A DNA stretch of 49,945 nucleotides from Mesorhizobium sp. (GTDB lineage Bacteria; Pseudomonadota; Alphaproteobacteria; Rhizobiales; Rhizobiaceae). Numbering within the stretch: position 1 is the stretch's first letter; each line of letters starts with the position of its first letter. The stretch is from assembly GCF_005063415.1 (NCBI RefSeq), contig NZ_SUEG01000017.1, positions 1 through 49,945 of the forward strand, in the 5' to 3' direction. A program made the translations under genes and the position numbers. The notes under the pieces were generated by a model that did not search any database, was not told where the DNA came from, and saw nothing but the letters and a program-made list of their open reading frames with translations. Below are positions 39,655 through 48,588 of this stretch, piece after piece.

Positions 39655-41499
39655 CTAAAATCGCCGCCCGCTCAGCGCTTCCTCGTATTTCTTGCGCGCC
39701 GCATTCACTTGCGGCCGTGCCGAGACTTCCGGCACTGCGACATCCCACCAGCTTCCACCGGCCTCGGTCGAAACCAGCGGGTCGGTGTCGATGACCAGCA
39801 CGGTCGTTCGCGTATTCTTCTTCGCTTGCGCCAGCGCCGTTTCGAGCCCAGCGATCGACGGCACTTTTTCGGCAATCGCACCCATACTCGCAGCATGCGC
39901 GGCGAAGTCGATCTCGGGCAAGGTCTCGTGACGAGCGTCCTTCAGCAGATTGTTGAAGTTGGCGCCGCCGGTCGCCATCTGCAGCCGGTTGATGCAGCCA
40001 TAGCCGCGGTTGTCGAGCAGCACGATGGTCAGCTTGAGGCCGAGCATCACCGACGTCGCGATCTCGGAATTGAGCATCAGATAGGAGCCGTCGCCGATCA
40101 TCACCACAACCTCCTCGTCGGGCCTGGCCATCTTGACGCCGAGTCCACCGGCGATTTCGTAGCCCATGGTCGAGAAGCCGTATTCGGCGTGATAGGAGCC
40201 GGGCGCGCCCGCCTGCCATAGCTTGTGCAATTCGCCGGGCAAGCCGCCGGCGGCGTGAAGCAACGTCACGCCGGAGCCCATGGCGCGCTGCACGGCGCCG
40301 ATCACCTGCGCGTCGGACGGATAGGCGGCATTGGTCGACGCAGTCACCTTGCCGGCATCTGCCTGCCACTCCTTCTTGCCGCTGATCGCATTGTCGGTCC
40401 AGCCTGAAGGGGCTTTCCAACCTTTCAGCGCGGCAGCGAGTTCGGCGAGCCCTTCCGCCGCATCGGCGACCAGCGGCAGCGCCTGGTGCTTGCCGGCGTC
40501 GAAGGGCTGGACGTTGAGCCCGATGATGGTCTTGGCGGAATTCTTGAACAGCGACCACGAGCCGGTGGTGAAATCCTGCAGCCTGGTGCCGACGGCAAGC
40601 ACGACGTCGGCCTCTTCGGCCAGCCTGTTGGCCGCCGAAGTGCCGGTGACGCCGACCGCGCCCATGTTCAAGGGATGATCGTCCGGCAGCGATGATTTGC
40701 CGCCTTGCGTCTCGCAAACCGGAATACCCTGGCATTCCGCGAACCCGGCCAGTTCTTCCCAAGCCTGCGAATAGAGTACGCCGCCGCCGGCGATGATCAG
40801 CGGCTTCTTCGCGCCCTTGAGCGCCGCGACGGCGGCCGCCAGTTCCCGGCGATCCGGACGGATCATGCGCGGGATCCAGACCCGTTCGGCAAAGAAGCTC
40901 TCGGGGTAGTCATAGGCCTCGGCCTGCACATCCTGGCACAGCGCCAGCGTCACCGGGCCGCATTCGGCCGGATCGGTCAGCACCTGCATGGTGCGGTTCA
41001 GCGCCGGCATGATCTGCTCGGGCCGGGTGATGCGGTCGAAATAGCGCGACACGGGCTTGAAACAGTCATTGACGGTAGCCGTGCCGTCGGAAAAATCCTC
41101 GGCCTGCTGCAGCACTGGGTCGGGAATGCGATTGGCGAAGACGTCGCCGGGGAGAAACAGGACGGGCAACCTGTTTACATGCGCAAGTGCCGCCGCCGTC
41201 ACCATGTTGAGCGCGCCGGGGCCGATCGAACTGGTCGCCGCCATGAAGCGGCGACGGAAATTGGCCTTGGCGTAGGCGATCGCCGAATGCGCCATCGCCT
41301 GCTCGTTATGGGCGCGGAAGGTCGGCAGCTCGTCGCGCACCTGATGGAGCGCCTCGCCGACTCCGGCGACATTGCCATGGCCGAAGATCGCCCAGACGCC
41401 GCCAAAGATCGGCACTTTCCTGCCGTGGATCTCGGTCATCTGCTTGCTGAGAAAGCGGGTCAGCGCCTGCGCCATGGTCAGGCGAACGGTTTTGGTCAT
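39655..41499 (-). CDS. iolD: 3D-(3,5/4)-trihydroxycyclohexane-1,2-dione acylhydrolase
   Basis: 614-aa thiamine-diphosphate enzyme that opens the inositol ring to give 5-deoxy-glucuronate. It has three domains like acetolactate synthase: the pyrimidine-binding domain with the G-N-V-A-G-V-G-E-A-L segment (catalytic Glu), a central domain, and the diphosphate-binding domain with the G-D-G-S-Y-L-M-L-N-S-E motif. ATG 41499 has GGAGG upstream; the open frame reaches 41562 inside iolC and is not used. It begins 34 bp after iolC. Confidence 0.96.
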   Translation of the reverse strand: MTKTVRLTMAQALTRFLSKQMTEIHGRKVPIFGGVWAIFGHGNVAGVGEALHQVRDELPTFRAHNEQAMAHSAIAYAKANFRRRFMAATSSIGPGALNMVTAAALAHVNRLPVLFLPGDVFANRIPDPVLQQAEDFSDGTATVNDCFKPVSRYFDRITRPEQIMPALNRTMQVLTDPAECGPVTLALCQDVQAEAYDYPESFFAERVWIPRMIRPDRRELAAAVAALKGAKKPLIIAGGGVLYSQAWEELAGFAECQGIPVCETQGGKSSLPDDHPLNMGAVGVTGTSAANRLAEEADVVLAVGTRLQDFTTGSWSLFKNSAKTIIGLNVQPFDAGKHQALPLVADAAEGLAELAAALKGWKAPSGWTDNAISGKKEWQADAGKVTASTNAAYPSDAQVIGAVQRAMGSGVTLLHAAGGLPGELHKLWQAGAPGSYHAEYGFSTMGYEIAGGLGVKMARPDEEVVVMIGDGSYLMLNSEIATSVMLGLKLTIVLLDNRGYGCINRLQMATGGANFNNLLKDARHETLPEIDFAAHAASMGAIAEKVPSIAGLETALAQAKKNTRTTVLVIDTDPLVSTEAGGSWWDVAVPEVSARPQVNAARKKYEEALSGRRF

Positions 41500-41533
41500 A
41501 TCGTTTCCTCCGCAGTCCTTATGCCGCGCCTTC

Positions 41534-43468
41534 TTATGCTGCTTTGCGGCCACGCGCGGCAAGCCATGCCTCGGTCAGTCTCTCGAAGCGAGATGCCATG
41601 TCGGCAACCGCCTCATCGTCCGACATCTTGCCGGCAAGCCATTGTTCGGCCGCGTTGATGAAGATAGTGCGGCCGACGGCAAAGCCCTTGACGATGGGCG
41701 CCTTGGCGGTGGCGGCGAAGGCCGCTTCCAGCTCGTCCTGCGGCGCTTCCAAACCGAGCAGCACAATCCCGCGGCACCACGGATCGTGCTTCAGGATCAC
41801 CGCCTCGATCTTTGCCCATGCGCCAGCCGATGCCTGCGGTTCGAGCTTCCACCAATCGGGCTTGATGCCGAGTGCGTAGAGTTCCTGCAGCGCGCGCGGG
41901 ATGGTCATGTCGTCGAGCTTGCCGTGCTTGCCGGCGATGATCTCCACCAGAAGTTCTCTGCCCACTTTCCGCGCGGCCTCGAACAAAGCGCGCAGTTTCT
42001 GCTGCTGTTCGGTCTTCAGCTCCGCGGGATCGTCGGGATGATAGAAGCACAGGCATTTGATGCAGTGGTCGACCGGCCATTCGGTCAGCTGCGAACCTAT
42101 GTCTTGCGAGAACTCGAAGCGAAGCGGCCGCGAACCCGGCAACTCGACCGGCCGGCCGAGCCAGGCGAAGGAATGGTGGACGAATTCGAACATCGCCTCG
42201 CGTCCGTATTTTTCGTCGAGCAGCATGCCGTAGCCGGTGCGGCCAGCCGCGACCTTGGCCGCGGCCTTGACGGTCAGCACTTTGAAAGCTGGAATTCGCG
42301 ACGGATCGGCGCCGGCTTTTGCCGCGACGTCCTCTAGCTGGACGCGGTGGTCGCAGGCGAACGCCATCAGCGAGGGGATGTCGCGCCGGCGCGTGGTCGC
42401 CCAATGGATGTGGTTGATCGCCTCGTCCTTGCGCAGCGCCAGATGCTTGCTGCCGTTTTTCAGGAAGAACTGCAATTCCTCGAAAGTCGGGTATTCCGGT
42501 GCGCAGAGCAGCCGCGACACGGCAAATGCCCCGCAGGCATTGGCCCAGGTCGCCGCCGTCGCCAGGCTTTCCTCGCCGAGCCAGCCGCGCAGGAAGCCCG
42601 ACATGAAGGCGTCGCCGGCGCCGAGCACATTGTAGACTTCGATAGGAAACCCCTTGCCGACGATACCGTCCTCGAGATCGTCGCTGATCGGCCCGTCATA
42701 CACGATGCAGCCCATGGCGCCGCGTTTCAGCACGATGGTTGCCGCCGACAGCGAGCGGATGGCCTTCAGCGCGCTCAGGCAATCGTCTGCGCCCGAGGCG
42801 ATCATGATTTCCTCTTCGGTGCCGACGATGAGATCGCAATCGGGCAGCACAGTCTTCAGCTGCGCCGAGACGCGGTCGGATTTCACATAGCGCTCAAAGC
42901 CTTCGGCGTGGCCGGCGAGGCCCCACAGGTTAGGGCGGTAGTCGATGTCGAACACCACCTTGCCGCCCTTGGCCTTCATGGCACGGATCGCCTTGCGCTG
43001 GGCGGCGTCGCTGTTGGGTCGCGAAAAATGCGTGCCGGTGACGACGACCGCGCGTGCCGAAGCGATAAACGCCTCATCGATGTCGTCTTCCGAAAGCGCC
43101 ATGTCGGCGCAATCGCTGCGATAGAAGATCATCGGCGAGACGCCTTCATCCTCGACCGACAGCAGCACCAGGGCGGTCAGCCGCTCCGGATCGGTCTTGA
43201 GGCCTTGGACCGAAACGCCCTCGCGGGTCAGCTGCTCGCGGATGAAGCGGCCCATCTGCTCATTGCCGACGCGGGTGAGCAGCGCCGAGCGCAGGCCGAG
43301 CCTGGCAGTGCCGACTGCGATGTTGGCTGGGCAGCCGCCGACCGACTTGGCAAAGGAAGTAATGTCCTCGAGGCGCGAGCCGATCTGCTGGCCGTAAAGA
43401 TCGACGGAAGCGCGGCCGATCGTGATGATGTCGAGCGGCGCATGTCTCGCTTCCACGGCTTCGCCCAT
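41534..43468 (-). CDS. iolC: bifunctional 5-dehydro-2-deoxygluconokinase / DUF2090 aldolase-like protein
   Basis: 644-aa fusion. The N-terminal PfkB kinase (about 10-335; G-G-C-P-A-N-I-A-V-G sugar motif and the G-A-G-D-A-F-M-S-G catalytic loop) phosphorylates 5-dehydro-2-deoxygluconate. The C-terminal DUF2090 domain (about 350-635; F-A-C-D-H-R, D-W-W-K-L-E-P) is the TIM-barrel partner usual in proteobacterial IolC and may perform the IolJ aldolase step, by inference. First gene of iolCDEB; two GGAA-N6-TTCC-like operators lie 67-111 bp upstream. The GGGAGG ribosome-binding site is close to the ATG. Confidence 0.94.
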   Translation of the reverse strand: MGEAVEARHAPLDIITIGRASVDLYGQQIGSRLEDITSFAKSVGGCPANIAVGTARLGLRSALLTRVGNEQMGRFIREQLTREGVSVQGLKTDPERLTALVLLSVEDEGVSPMIFYRSDCADMALSEDDIDEAFIASARAVVVTGTHFSRPNSDAAQRKAIRAMKAKGGKVVFDIDYRPNLWGLAGHAEGFERYVKSDRVSAQLKTVLPDCDLIVGTEEEIMIASGADDCLSALKAIRSLSAATIVLKRGAMGCIVYDGPISDDLEDGIVGKGFPIEVYNVLGAGDAFMSGFLRGWLGEESLATAATWANACGAFAVSRLLCAPEYPTFEELQFFLKNGSKHLALRKDEAINHIHWATTRRRDIPSLMAFACDHRVQLEDVAAKAGADPSRIPAFKVLTVKAAAKVAAGRTGYGMLLDEKYGREAMFEFVHHSFAWLGRPVELPGSRPLRFEFSQDIGSQLTEWPVDHCIKCLCFYHPDDPAELKTEQQQKLRALFEAARKVGRELLVEIIAGKHGKLDDMTIPRALQELYALGIKPDWWKLEPQASAGAWAKIEAVILKHDPWCRGIVLLGLEAPQDELEAAFAATAKAPIVKGFAVGRTIFINAAEQWLAGKMSDDEAVADMASRFERLTEAWLAARGRKAA

Positions 43469-43535
43469 TCGAACCTCCCATCGGCTTTGTTGTCTTGGGT
43501 AACACGCGCGAGCGGCAGCGTGGCGCCGGCAATAT

Positions 43536-43579
43536 GAAATAATAATTCCAATCCATAGTCAATATGGAACGAGCATTCC
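43536..43579. promoter_or_regulatory. two putative IolR operators upstream of iolC
   Basis: Site A, 43566-43579, is exact GGAA-N6-TTCC; site B, 43536-43549, is GAAA-N6-TTCC with one mismatch; the centres are 30 bp apart. From memory, GGAA-N6-TTCC is the motif described for S. meliloti IolR. A minus-strand TTGACT (43562-43557) between the sites could be the -35 element, with a poor -10 box inside site B, so binding would block polymerase. Confidence 0.6.
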
Positions 43580-43668
43580 CAAGGCTGAAAAGTGCTGTGC
43601 AAGGCTCGCGCGTTCAGAAACTTTGAAGTTAGACGAACGTCAAGGGTCTACCACTGACACCTGCTGAT

Positions 43669-44397
43669 TTACCAAGGAAGCGGGCCATCATCGGTGAAGT
43701 ACCCGGCGGTCGGGCCATCAGCGTCCAAGGTCGCCAGGTGAATGACGATCTCGGCCGCCTGCTGCACCGTGCGATGACCTTTATACCCGTTGAGATCGGT
43801 GGCGGTGTAGCCGGGCGCCGCGGCGTTGACCTTGATACCTTGGGGCGCGAGCTCCCTGGCGAAGGCCACCGTGATGGCGTTCAAGGCTGTCTTGGAGCTG
43901 CCGTAGCCCATCATGTTGACGGCGTGGTTTGCGGTGGCGGGATCTAGCGCCCGGCCGATGGACCCGGTGGAGCTGCTCACCATCACGATCCGGGCAGCAG
44001 GTGCCGCCAGCAGCAGCGGCAGGAATGCCTGGGTCACGCGGATCGGGCCGAAGACATTGACGTCGTAGGTGGCCTGGATGTCGGCGATCCGCTGCTGGCT
44101 CGGCGGCAGGTCGTAGTTGATGGCGACGCCGGCGTTGTTCACCAGCACGTCGAGGCAGGGGCTGGCCTGCCTGAATGCCTCGGCTGCCGCCTTCACACTG
44201 TCATCCCGCGTGACGTCCAGCTCAAGCCACTCCACGTCGAGGCCTTCGGCGCGCAATGCCTGCGCCGCCGCCATGCCGCGTTCGGCGTTCCTGGCGCCGA
44301 GCCAGACCTTGAAGCCCATGGTCGCCAGTCGCCGGGCGATTTCACGGCCTATACCCTTGTTGGCGCCGGTCACCAGCGCGGTCTTCGAAGTCGTCAT
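43669..44397 (-). CDS. SDR-family NAD(P)-dependent oxidoreductase
   Basis: 242-aa short-chain dehydrogenase from ATG 44397 (GGAGA seven bases upstream). Cofactor motif TGANKGIG (about 10-17), NNAGV (about 86-90), catalytic Ser in M-V-S-S-S-T-G-S and Y-G-S-S-K (YxxxK). Sequence style resembles carbonyl-reductase-like SDRs; the substrate is unknown. Divergent from an AraC regulator that probably controls it. It lies downstream of iolR's position and upstream of iolC, in the segment that separates them. Confidence 0.9.
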   Translation of the reverse strand: MTTSKTALVTGANKGIGREIARRLATMGFKVWLGARNAERGMAAAQALRAEGLDVEWLELDVTRDDSVKAAAEAFRQASPCLDVLVNNAGVAINYDLPPSQQRIADIQATYDVNVFGPIRVTQAFLPLLLAAPAARIVMVSSSTGSIGRALDPATANHAVNMMGYGSSKTALNAITVAFARELAPQGIKVNAAAPGYTATDLNGYKGHRTVQQAAEIVIHLATLDADGPTAGYFTDDGPLPW

Positions 44398-44534
44398 ATC
44401 GGTGTCTCCATTTTTCTTGTGGAAGACCCACAAATGGCGCGAGGCAGCGGGCGCCGCGCGCCGGAAATTCTCAGGCTCTTGCCTAATCCTCTCACGCAGT
44501 TGCGCGGCCGGCGTGAATGCGCGATGCTGGCGCA

Positions 44535-45425
44535 ATGAGCGAGGCGCTGCAGGAGTTGATCGAGATCGCCAGCCGCCATGCGCGCGGGCGACGAACAAGA
44601 ACGGCCGTTCCCCGCGTTTCGATCGGCCGCAGCGAAGTTGCCACGGCGCCAATGCCAGGGGTGTGGGGGTCGGGAATCTTATTCGTATTGCAGGGCGCGA
44701 AAACGGTCCTGATCGGCGACCGGACCCTTCGTTACAATCCGGCCAGCTATTTCATCTACACTGTCGAGACGCCTACCATCAGCCAGATAGTCGAAGCGAG
44801 CGCCGCGCGCCCTTACCTGGCCATTGGCTTGACCCTTGACCTGCAGGCCGTCGCCGCGCTCCTCGTTGAGCACGGGCCGACCCTCAGTGGCGACAGTTTC
44901 TCCACCTCTCCCGTTGATGACGACCTGCTCGACGCGTTGCGTCGAATGATGCGGCTGCTTGACCGGCCAGCGGAGATTCCCGTGCTCGCGACCATGCTCG
45001 AGCGGGAGATGCTGTTTCGGCTCCTGCAAGGCCCCCAGGGCGGAAAGCTTCGTGAACTTGCGCGCGCCGATGGCCATCTGTCCCGGATTGGCCGGGCGAT
45101 CGCCTGGATCCGTTCGCATCCCCATCAGCCGGTCCGGGTCGGCGATCTGGCCGAGATCGCCCGTATGAGCAGTGCTGCGTTTTATCGTCACTTCAAGGCG
45201 GCGACGGCCATGAGCCCAATCCAGTATCAAAAGCAAATCCGCTTGCTGGAAGCCCGCCATTTGCTGATTGCCCAGCCGGGCAACGTGGCGCGTGTCGCCT
45301 TCGCTGTCGGCTATGAGAGTGCTTCCCAGTTCAGCCGGGAGTATGCCCGCCAGTTCGGATCGCCGCCCGCCCGCGACGCAGCGCGGCTTTTGACAGGAGG
45401 CGAAACGGCAATAGAGGTGATCTAG
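44535..45425 (+). CDS. AraC-family transcriptional regulator
   Basis: 296-aa regulator with an N-terminal cupin-like AraC_N domain (about 20-170; G-I-L-F-V-L-Q-G-A-K-T-V, Y-F-I-Y-T-V-E-T-P) and a C-terminal double helix-turn-helix (about 195-285; VRVGDLAEIARMSSAAFYRH, then VARVAFAVGYESASQFSREY). This type often controls a neighbouring SDR, here divergent by 137 bp. The stop codon lies inside the left 31-bp inverted repeat. Confidence 0.92.
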   Translation: MSEALQELIEIASRHARGRRTRTAVPRVSIGRSEVATAPMPGVWGSGILFVLQGAKTVLIGDRTLRYNPASYFIYTVETPTISQIVEASAARPYLAIGLTLDLQAVAALLVEHGPTLSGDSFSTSPVDDDLLDALRRMMRLLDRPAEIPVLATMLEREMLFRLLQGPQGGKLRELARADGHLSRIGRAIAWIRSHPHQPVRVGDLAEIARMSSAAFYRHFKAATAMSPIQYQKQIRLLEARHLLIAQPGNVARVAFAVGYESASQFSREYARQFGSPPARDAARLLTGGETAIEVI

Positions 45426-45452
45426 TGGTGAAAGCCTAACGCTTGGTACCCG
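45422..45452. repeat. 31-bp inverted repeat, left copy
   Basis: Starts CTAGTGGTGAAAGCC and ends CTTGGTACCCG; 30 of 31 bases match the reverse complement of 47564-47594. It overlaps the AraC stop codon. A further match (TGAACGGCAAGA, 45456-45467, against 47509-47521) suggests both are remnants of a longer element, with extra DNA in the right copy. Confidence 0.85.
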
Positions 45453-45696
45453 CAATGAACGGCAAGATCCGACCCTGTGCTGCCCTTAAATCTTCTGCTG
45501 GAAGGTCGTGATTGAGCCCGAAGCCGACAATCAAAAACGGAATTGCCTTTCAATAAGTTGTCCATGCCGGCAGCCGAAATTTCCGCAGCCATCAGGAACC
45601 TATCGTGTAATCATCTTCCCATTTCCGGCCGCGCAAGTTCGATGCTTCGGCGGTGCGGATGTGTTATCTAGTTGCTTGTAGGAGTGGGGAGCGCCG

Positions 45697-47436
45697 ATGG
45701 AACAGAAACTCTCCGTCATCATGGCCACTGACGTAGTCGGCTACAGCCGGCTGATGGAAATTGACGAGAAAGGTACTTTGTCGGCCCTGAAGAAGCATCG
45801 TCAGGAACTATTGGACGTCAAGGTCGCATTGCATCATGGCCGCATCATCAAGCTCATGGGCGATGGCATGTTGGTGGAGTTCCGCGCCGTCGAGGAAGCG
45901 GTTCTCTGCGCGGTCGAAATCCAACGGGAGATGCGGACGAGGAACACGAACGTCCGTCGCGATCGGCAAATAGAATTTCGCATCGGCATTAATATCGGCG
46001 ACATCCTGTTCGAAGACGAAGACGTCTATGGTGACGGCGTAAACGTGGCGGCGCGCATCGAGAGCATCGCCAGGCCTGGGGGCGTCGCGGTCTCGGCATC
46101 GGTGCGCGATACTGTGGGCAACCGCTTGTATATCAGCTTCGAAGATGCGGGCGAGCAGGCGTTGAAGAACATTGAACGTCCGCTCCGGATTTTCAATGTC
46201 ATCATCGATGATGACACGCCATCCAAGCACACGCCCACCGCCCTCATGGCACCGCCGTCGCTCGACGTTCAGGATAATCCTGCTATCGCGTCGAACAGAA
46301 CGCTTCTCTATGTCTCGAGGTTTGTGAATTTGAGCGGCGATCCCGACCAGGAGTATTTCGCCGCCGGCATAACCGAGGATATCGTTGCCGCATTGTCGCG
46401 CTTCTCCGGGTTAAACGTGATCGTTCGCTTGCCTCGTTCAGAGCCGCAACAGAATGCTCCGGCCACGCATTACACTCTTGAGGGCAGCGTGAGGCGGCTC
46501 GGCAATCGCGTCCGGGTCAATGCCAATCTGACCAATGCGTTACACGAACACATCTGGGCGGAGAAATACGATTTCGACCTTGTCGATGTGTTCTACATCC
46601 AAGACGAGCTGTCCCAATCCATTCCGGCCGCCCTTAACATCAAGATCGAGGAGGCCGAGCGCCACCGTGTTCTCGGCAAACCGCTAACCGCACTGAGGGC
46701 ATACGACTTTTACCTGCGCGGCAGGCATCTTGAGATGAGCTTGAATCCGGATGACGTCAGACTTGCCAGAGAGATGTTCGTCGCCGCGATCAAGGACGAT
46801 CCGGGCTACGCGCGCGGATACCTGGGACTCGCCTGGCTCGAGATACACAGGCTGAAATGGAATGAGCGCGTCGATCTGGAAACCACGCTGGCAAGTGCAT
46901 TCGCTTCGGCGAGCAAAGCCCTTGAACTCAGTCCCTACGACGCCAACGTCCACTGGGCGCTGGGCGTCGTTTACCTCTGGCGGGGGGAAGCTGAAAGAGC
47001 AATAGGCTGTTACGAACGCGGCCGCGAGCTTGCGCCCAACAATTGCGATCTCCTCGCCGAATATTGCGATGCCTTGGGCTATCTCGGGCGTCTCGAGGAC
47101 GCGACCAGAATCGGAGAACTGGCTTTACGGCTCAATCCCAGCCGACCCGACTGGTACCTTTGGAACATTGCGGCCAGCAAATACCTTTCCGGAAACTACC
47201 TCGAAGCCCTGTCCCTTTTGGAAAAGATGGCGGATCTTGGTTCCGCCTACCGCTTGCTGGCGGCAACATATGCCCAACTTGGTCGATTGGAGGACGCCCG
47301 TCGCGCCGCTAGCGAACTTCTCAAGCTCAATCCGGAATTCTCAATCGAGCGATACAGCTCCCGCGCGCCATATCGGGATAAGGCTCTCCTTGCCCGATAC
47401 GTCGACGGGTTGCGGCTCGCTGGCCTGCCGGAATGA
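45697..47436 (+). CDS. class III adenylate/guanylate cyclase with TolB-like and TPR regions
   Basis: 579-aa protein. An N-terminal class III cyclase domain (about 5-165) has the metal aspartates D12 in MATDVVGYS and D56 in KLMGDGMLV, and the N-V-A-A-R-I-E transition-state segment. A TolB/FlgO-like domain (about 205-320; D-P-D-Q-E-Y-F-A-A-G-I-T-E-D-I) follows, then TPR-like helical repeats to the end. No transmembrane helix, so cytoplasmic. Such multi-copy cyclases are common in rhizobia; cAMP is the likely product. The GC content looks lower than in the flanking iol genes. It is the only gene between the inverted repeats. Confidence 0.9.
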   Translation: MEQKLSVIMATDVVGYSRLMEIDEKGTLSALKKHRQELLDVKVALHHGRIIKLMGDGMLVEFRAVEEAVLCAVEIQREMRTRNTNVRRDRQIEFRIGINIGDILFEDEDVYGDGVNVAARIESIARPGGVAVSASVRDTVGNRLYISFEDAGEQALKNIERPLRIFNVIIDDDTPSKHTPTALMAPPSLDVQDNPAIASNRTLLYVSRFVNLSGDPDQEYFAAGITEDIVAALSRFSGLNVIVRLPRSEPQQNAPATHYTLEGSVRRLGNRVRVNANLTNALHEHIWAEKYDFDLVDVFYIQDELSQSIPAALNIKIEEAERHRVLGKPLTALRAYDFYLRGRHLEMSLNPDDVRLAREMFVAAIKDDPGYARGYLGLAWLEIHRLKWNERVDLETTLASAFASASKALELSPYDANVHWALGVVYLWRGEAERAIGCYERGRELAPNNCDLLAEYCDALGYLGRLEDATRIGELALRLNPSRPDWYLWNIAASKYLSGNYLEALSLLEKMADLGSAYRLLAATYAQLGRLEDARRAASELLKLNPEFSIERYSSRAPYRDKALLARYVDGLRLAGLPE

Positions 47437-47563
47437 AACGCTGGGCATTCGTAGGTAAATCACCATCGCAACAAATGACGTGACTTCCGATCGTCCGCAA
47501 CTGTCCCTTCTTGCCCGTTCAGACCGTCAACGCGAACTCTCCACCCTGAACTTCCCTGTGCGT

Positions 47564-47594
47564 CGGGTACCAAGCGTCAGGCTTTCACCACTAG
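47564..47594. repeat. 31-bp inverted repeat, right copy
   Basis: Reverse-complement partner of 45422-45452 with one mismatch. It overlaps the stop codon of the RpiR-type gene, just as the left copy overlaps the AraC stop codon. About 2.1 kb with one gene lies between the copies. No transposase or target duplication was seen. Confidence 0.85.
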
Positions 47595-48457
47595 GCCTTG
47601 CGCTTGCGGCCGCTATCGCGCCGCTTCTCGCCGACGGCGACGGTCAGCGCCATGGCCAAAGCCATCGTCGCCGACAGCGAGCGGAAGCCGGCGAAATCGG
47701 CTTCGGCGACCTCGAACCAAACCCTGGCGAATTGGGCGAGCGGCGAAAAGGAGCTGTCGGTAATCGCCACGATCGGCACGCCTTGCTCCGAAATGACGCG
47801 CGCCTCTTCGATGGTGGCCGGGGCATAGGGTGAAAAGCTGATGGCGATGACAGCGTCCCTTGGAGAGGCAAAGCCGATCATCTCCGCGTTCAGGCCGGCG
47901 GCCGATTCGATCAGCTGGTTGCGAATCCTAAGCTTGCCCAATGCATAGGCGATATAGGAGGCGACCGGGTAGGAGCGCCGCTTGGCCAGCACATAAATGG
48001 TTTCGGCCTTGGCCAACACGGCGATCGCATCTTCGAAATGGTCTTCATTCAGCGTGCGCGAAATGTCGTTGAGCGAGGTGCTGGCCGCGGCGACAAAACC
48101 GTCGAAAATCGCCCGGTGGCCGGCGCCTTCGTCGGCCTTGGCGCGCAATGCCGCCAGCCTTTCATCGTAGGACGAGTTGCGTTCGCGCAGGCGCTCGCGA
48201 AACACCAGCTGCAGGCTGGTAAATCCGTCAAAGCCAAGCTGCTGCGCAAAGCGGATCAGGGTCGAAGGCTGGACACCGGCGGAGGCGGCGATGCTGGCAG
48301 CGGTGCCGAAGGCTATATCGTCGGGGTTGTCGAGCGCATAGGCGGCGATCTGGGCGATACGTTTCGGCAGGCTCTGACGCCGCTCCAGGATCGTCGCCCG
48401 CAGCGTTTCGAAATCGCGAGGCACCCGTTCGTCCATCGTCGCTCCGCCCAGGCTCAT
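47591..48457 (-). CDS. iolR: RpiR-family regulator, probable inositol repressor IolR
   Basis: 288-aa regulator from ATG 48457 (AGAGGGA box). The N-terminal HTH_6 domain (about 10-85; SIAASAGVQPSTLIRFAQQL, then G-F-D-G-F) precedes a SIS sugar-phosphate domain (about 130-260; V-L-A-K-R-R-S-Y-P-V-A, V-I-A-I-S-F-S-P-Y). The assignment to IolR rests on family, on divergence from an IolY-like oxidoreductase, and on nearby iolCDEB on the same strand. The ligand is probably a phosphorylated inositol intermediate. Its last codons overlap the right inverted repeat. Confidence 0.8.
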   Translation of the reverse strand: MSLGGATMDERVPRDFETLRATILERRQSLPKRIAQIAAYALDNPDDIAFGTAASIAASAGVQPSTLIRFAQQLGFDGFTSLQLVFRERLRERNSSYDERLAALRAKADEGAGHRAIFDGFVAAASTSLNDISRTLNEDHFEDAIAVLAKAETIYVLAKRRSYPVASYIAYALGKLRIRNQLIESAAGLNAEMIGFASPRDAVIAISFSPYAPATIEEARVISEQGVPIVAITDSSFSPLAQFARVWFEVAEADFAGFRSLSATMALAMALTVAVGEKRRDSGRKRKA

Positions 48458-48525
48458 CGTTAGTTCCCTCTGTGCCTCATCATAGCGGGCCTGTGCAAGA
48501 ACACCATAAAAAATGAGGCAAGCGT

Positions 48526-48546
48526 TCCATTTGCAAACAAAATGGA
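48526..48546. promoter_or_regulatory. inverted repeat between iolR and the oxidoreductase gene
   Basis: TCCATTT, seven bases, AAATGGA: perfect 7-bp arms in the 131-bp divergent region. It differs from the GGAA-N6-TTCC motif, although TGGA and TCCA half-sites also occur in the following 15 bp. It could be an operator for the RpiR protein or an activator site. Confidence 0.45.
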
Positions 48547-48588
48547 CTAATTCATCCACATAAGTTTGCACACAGGGAGGCAAGGCAG

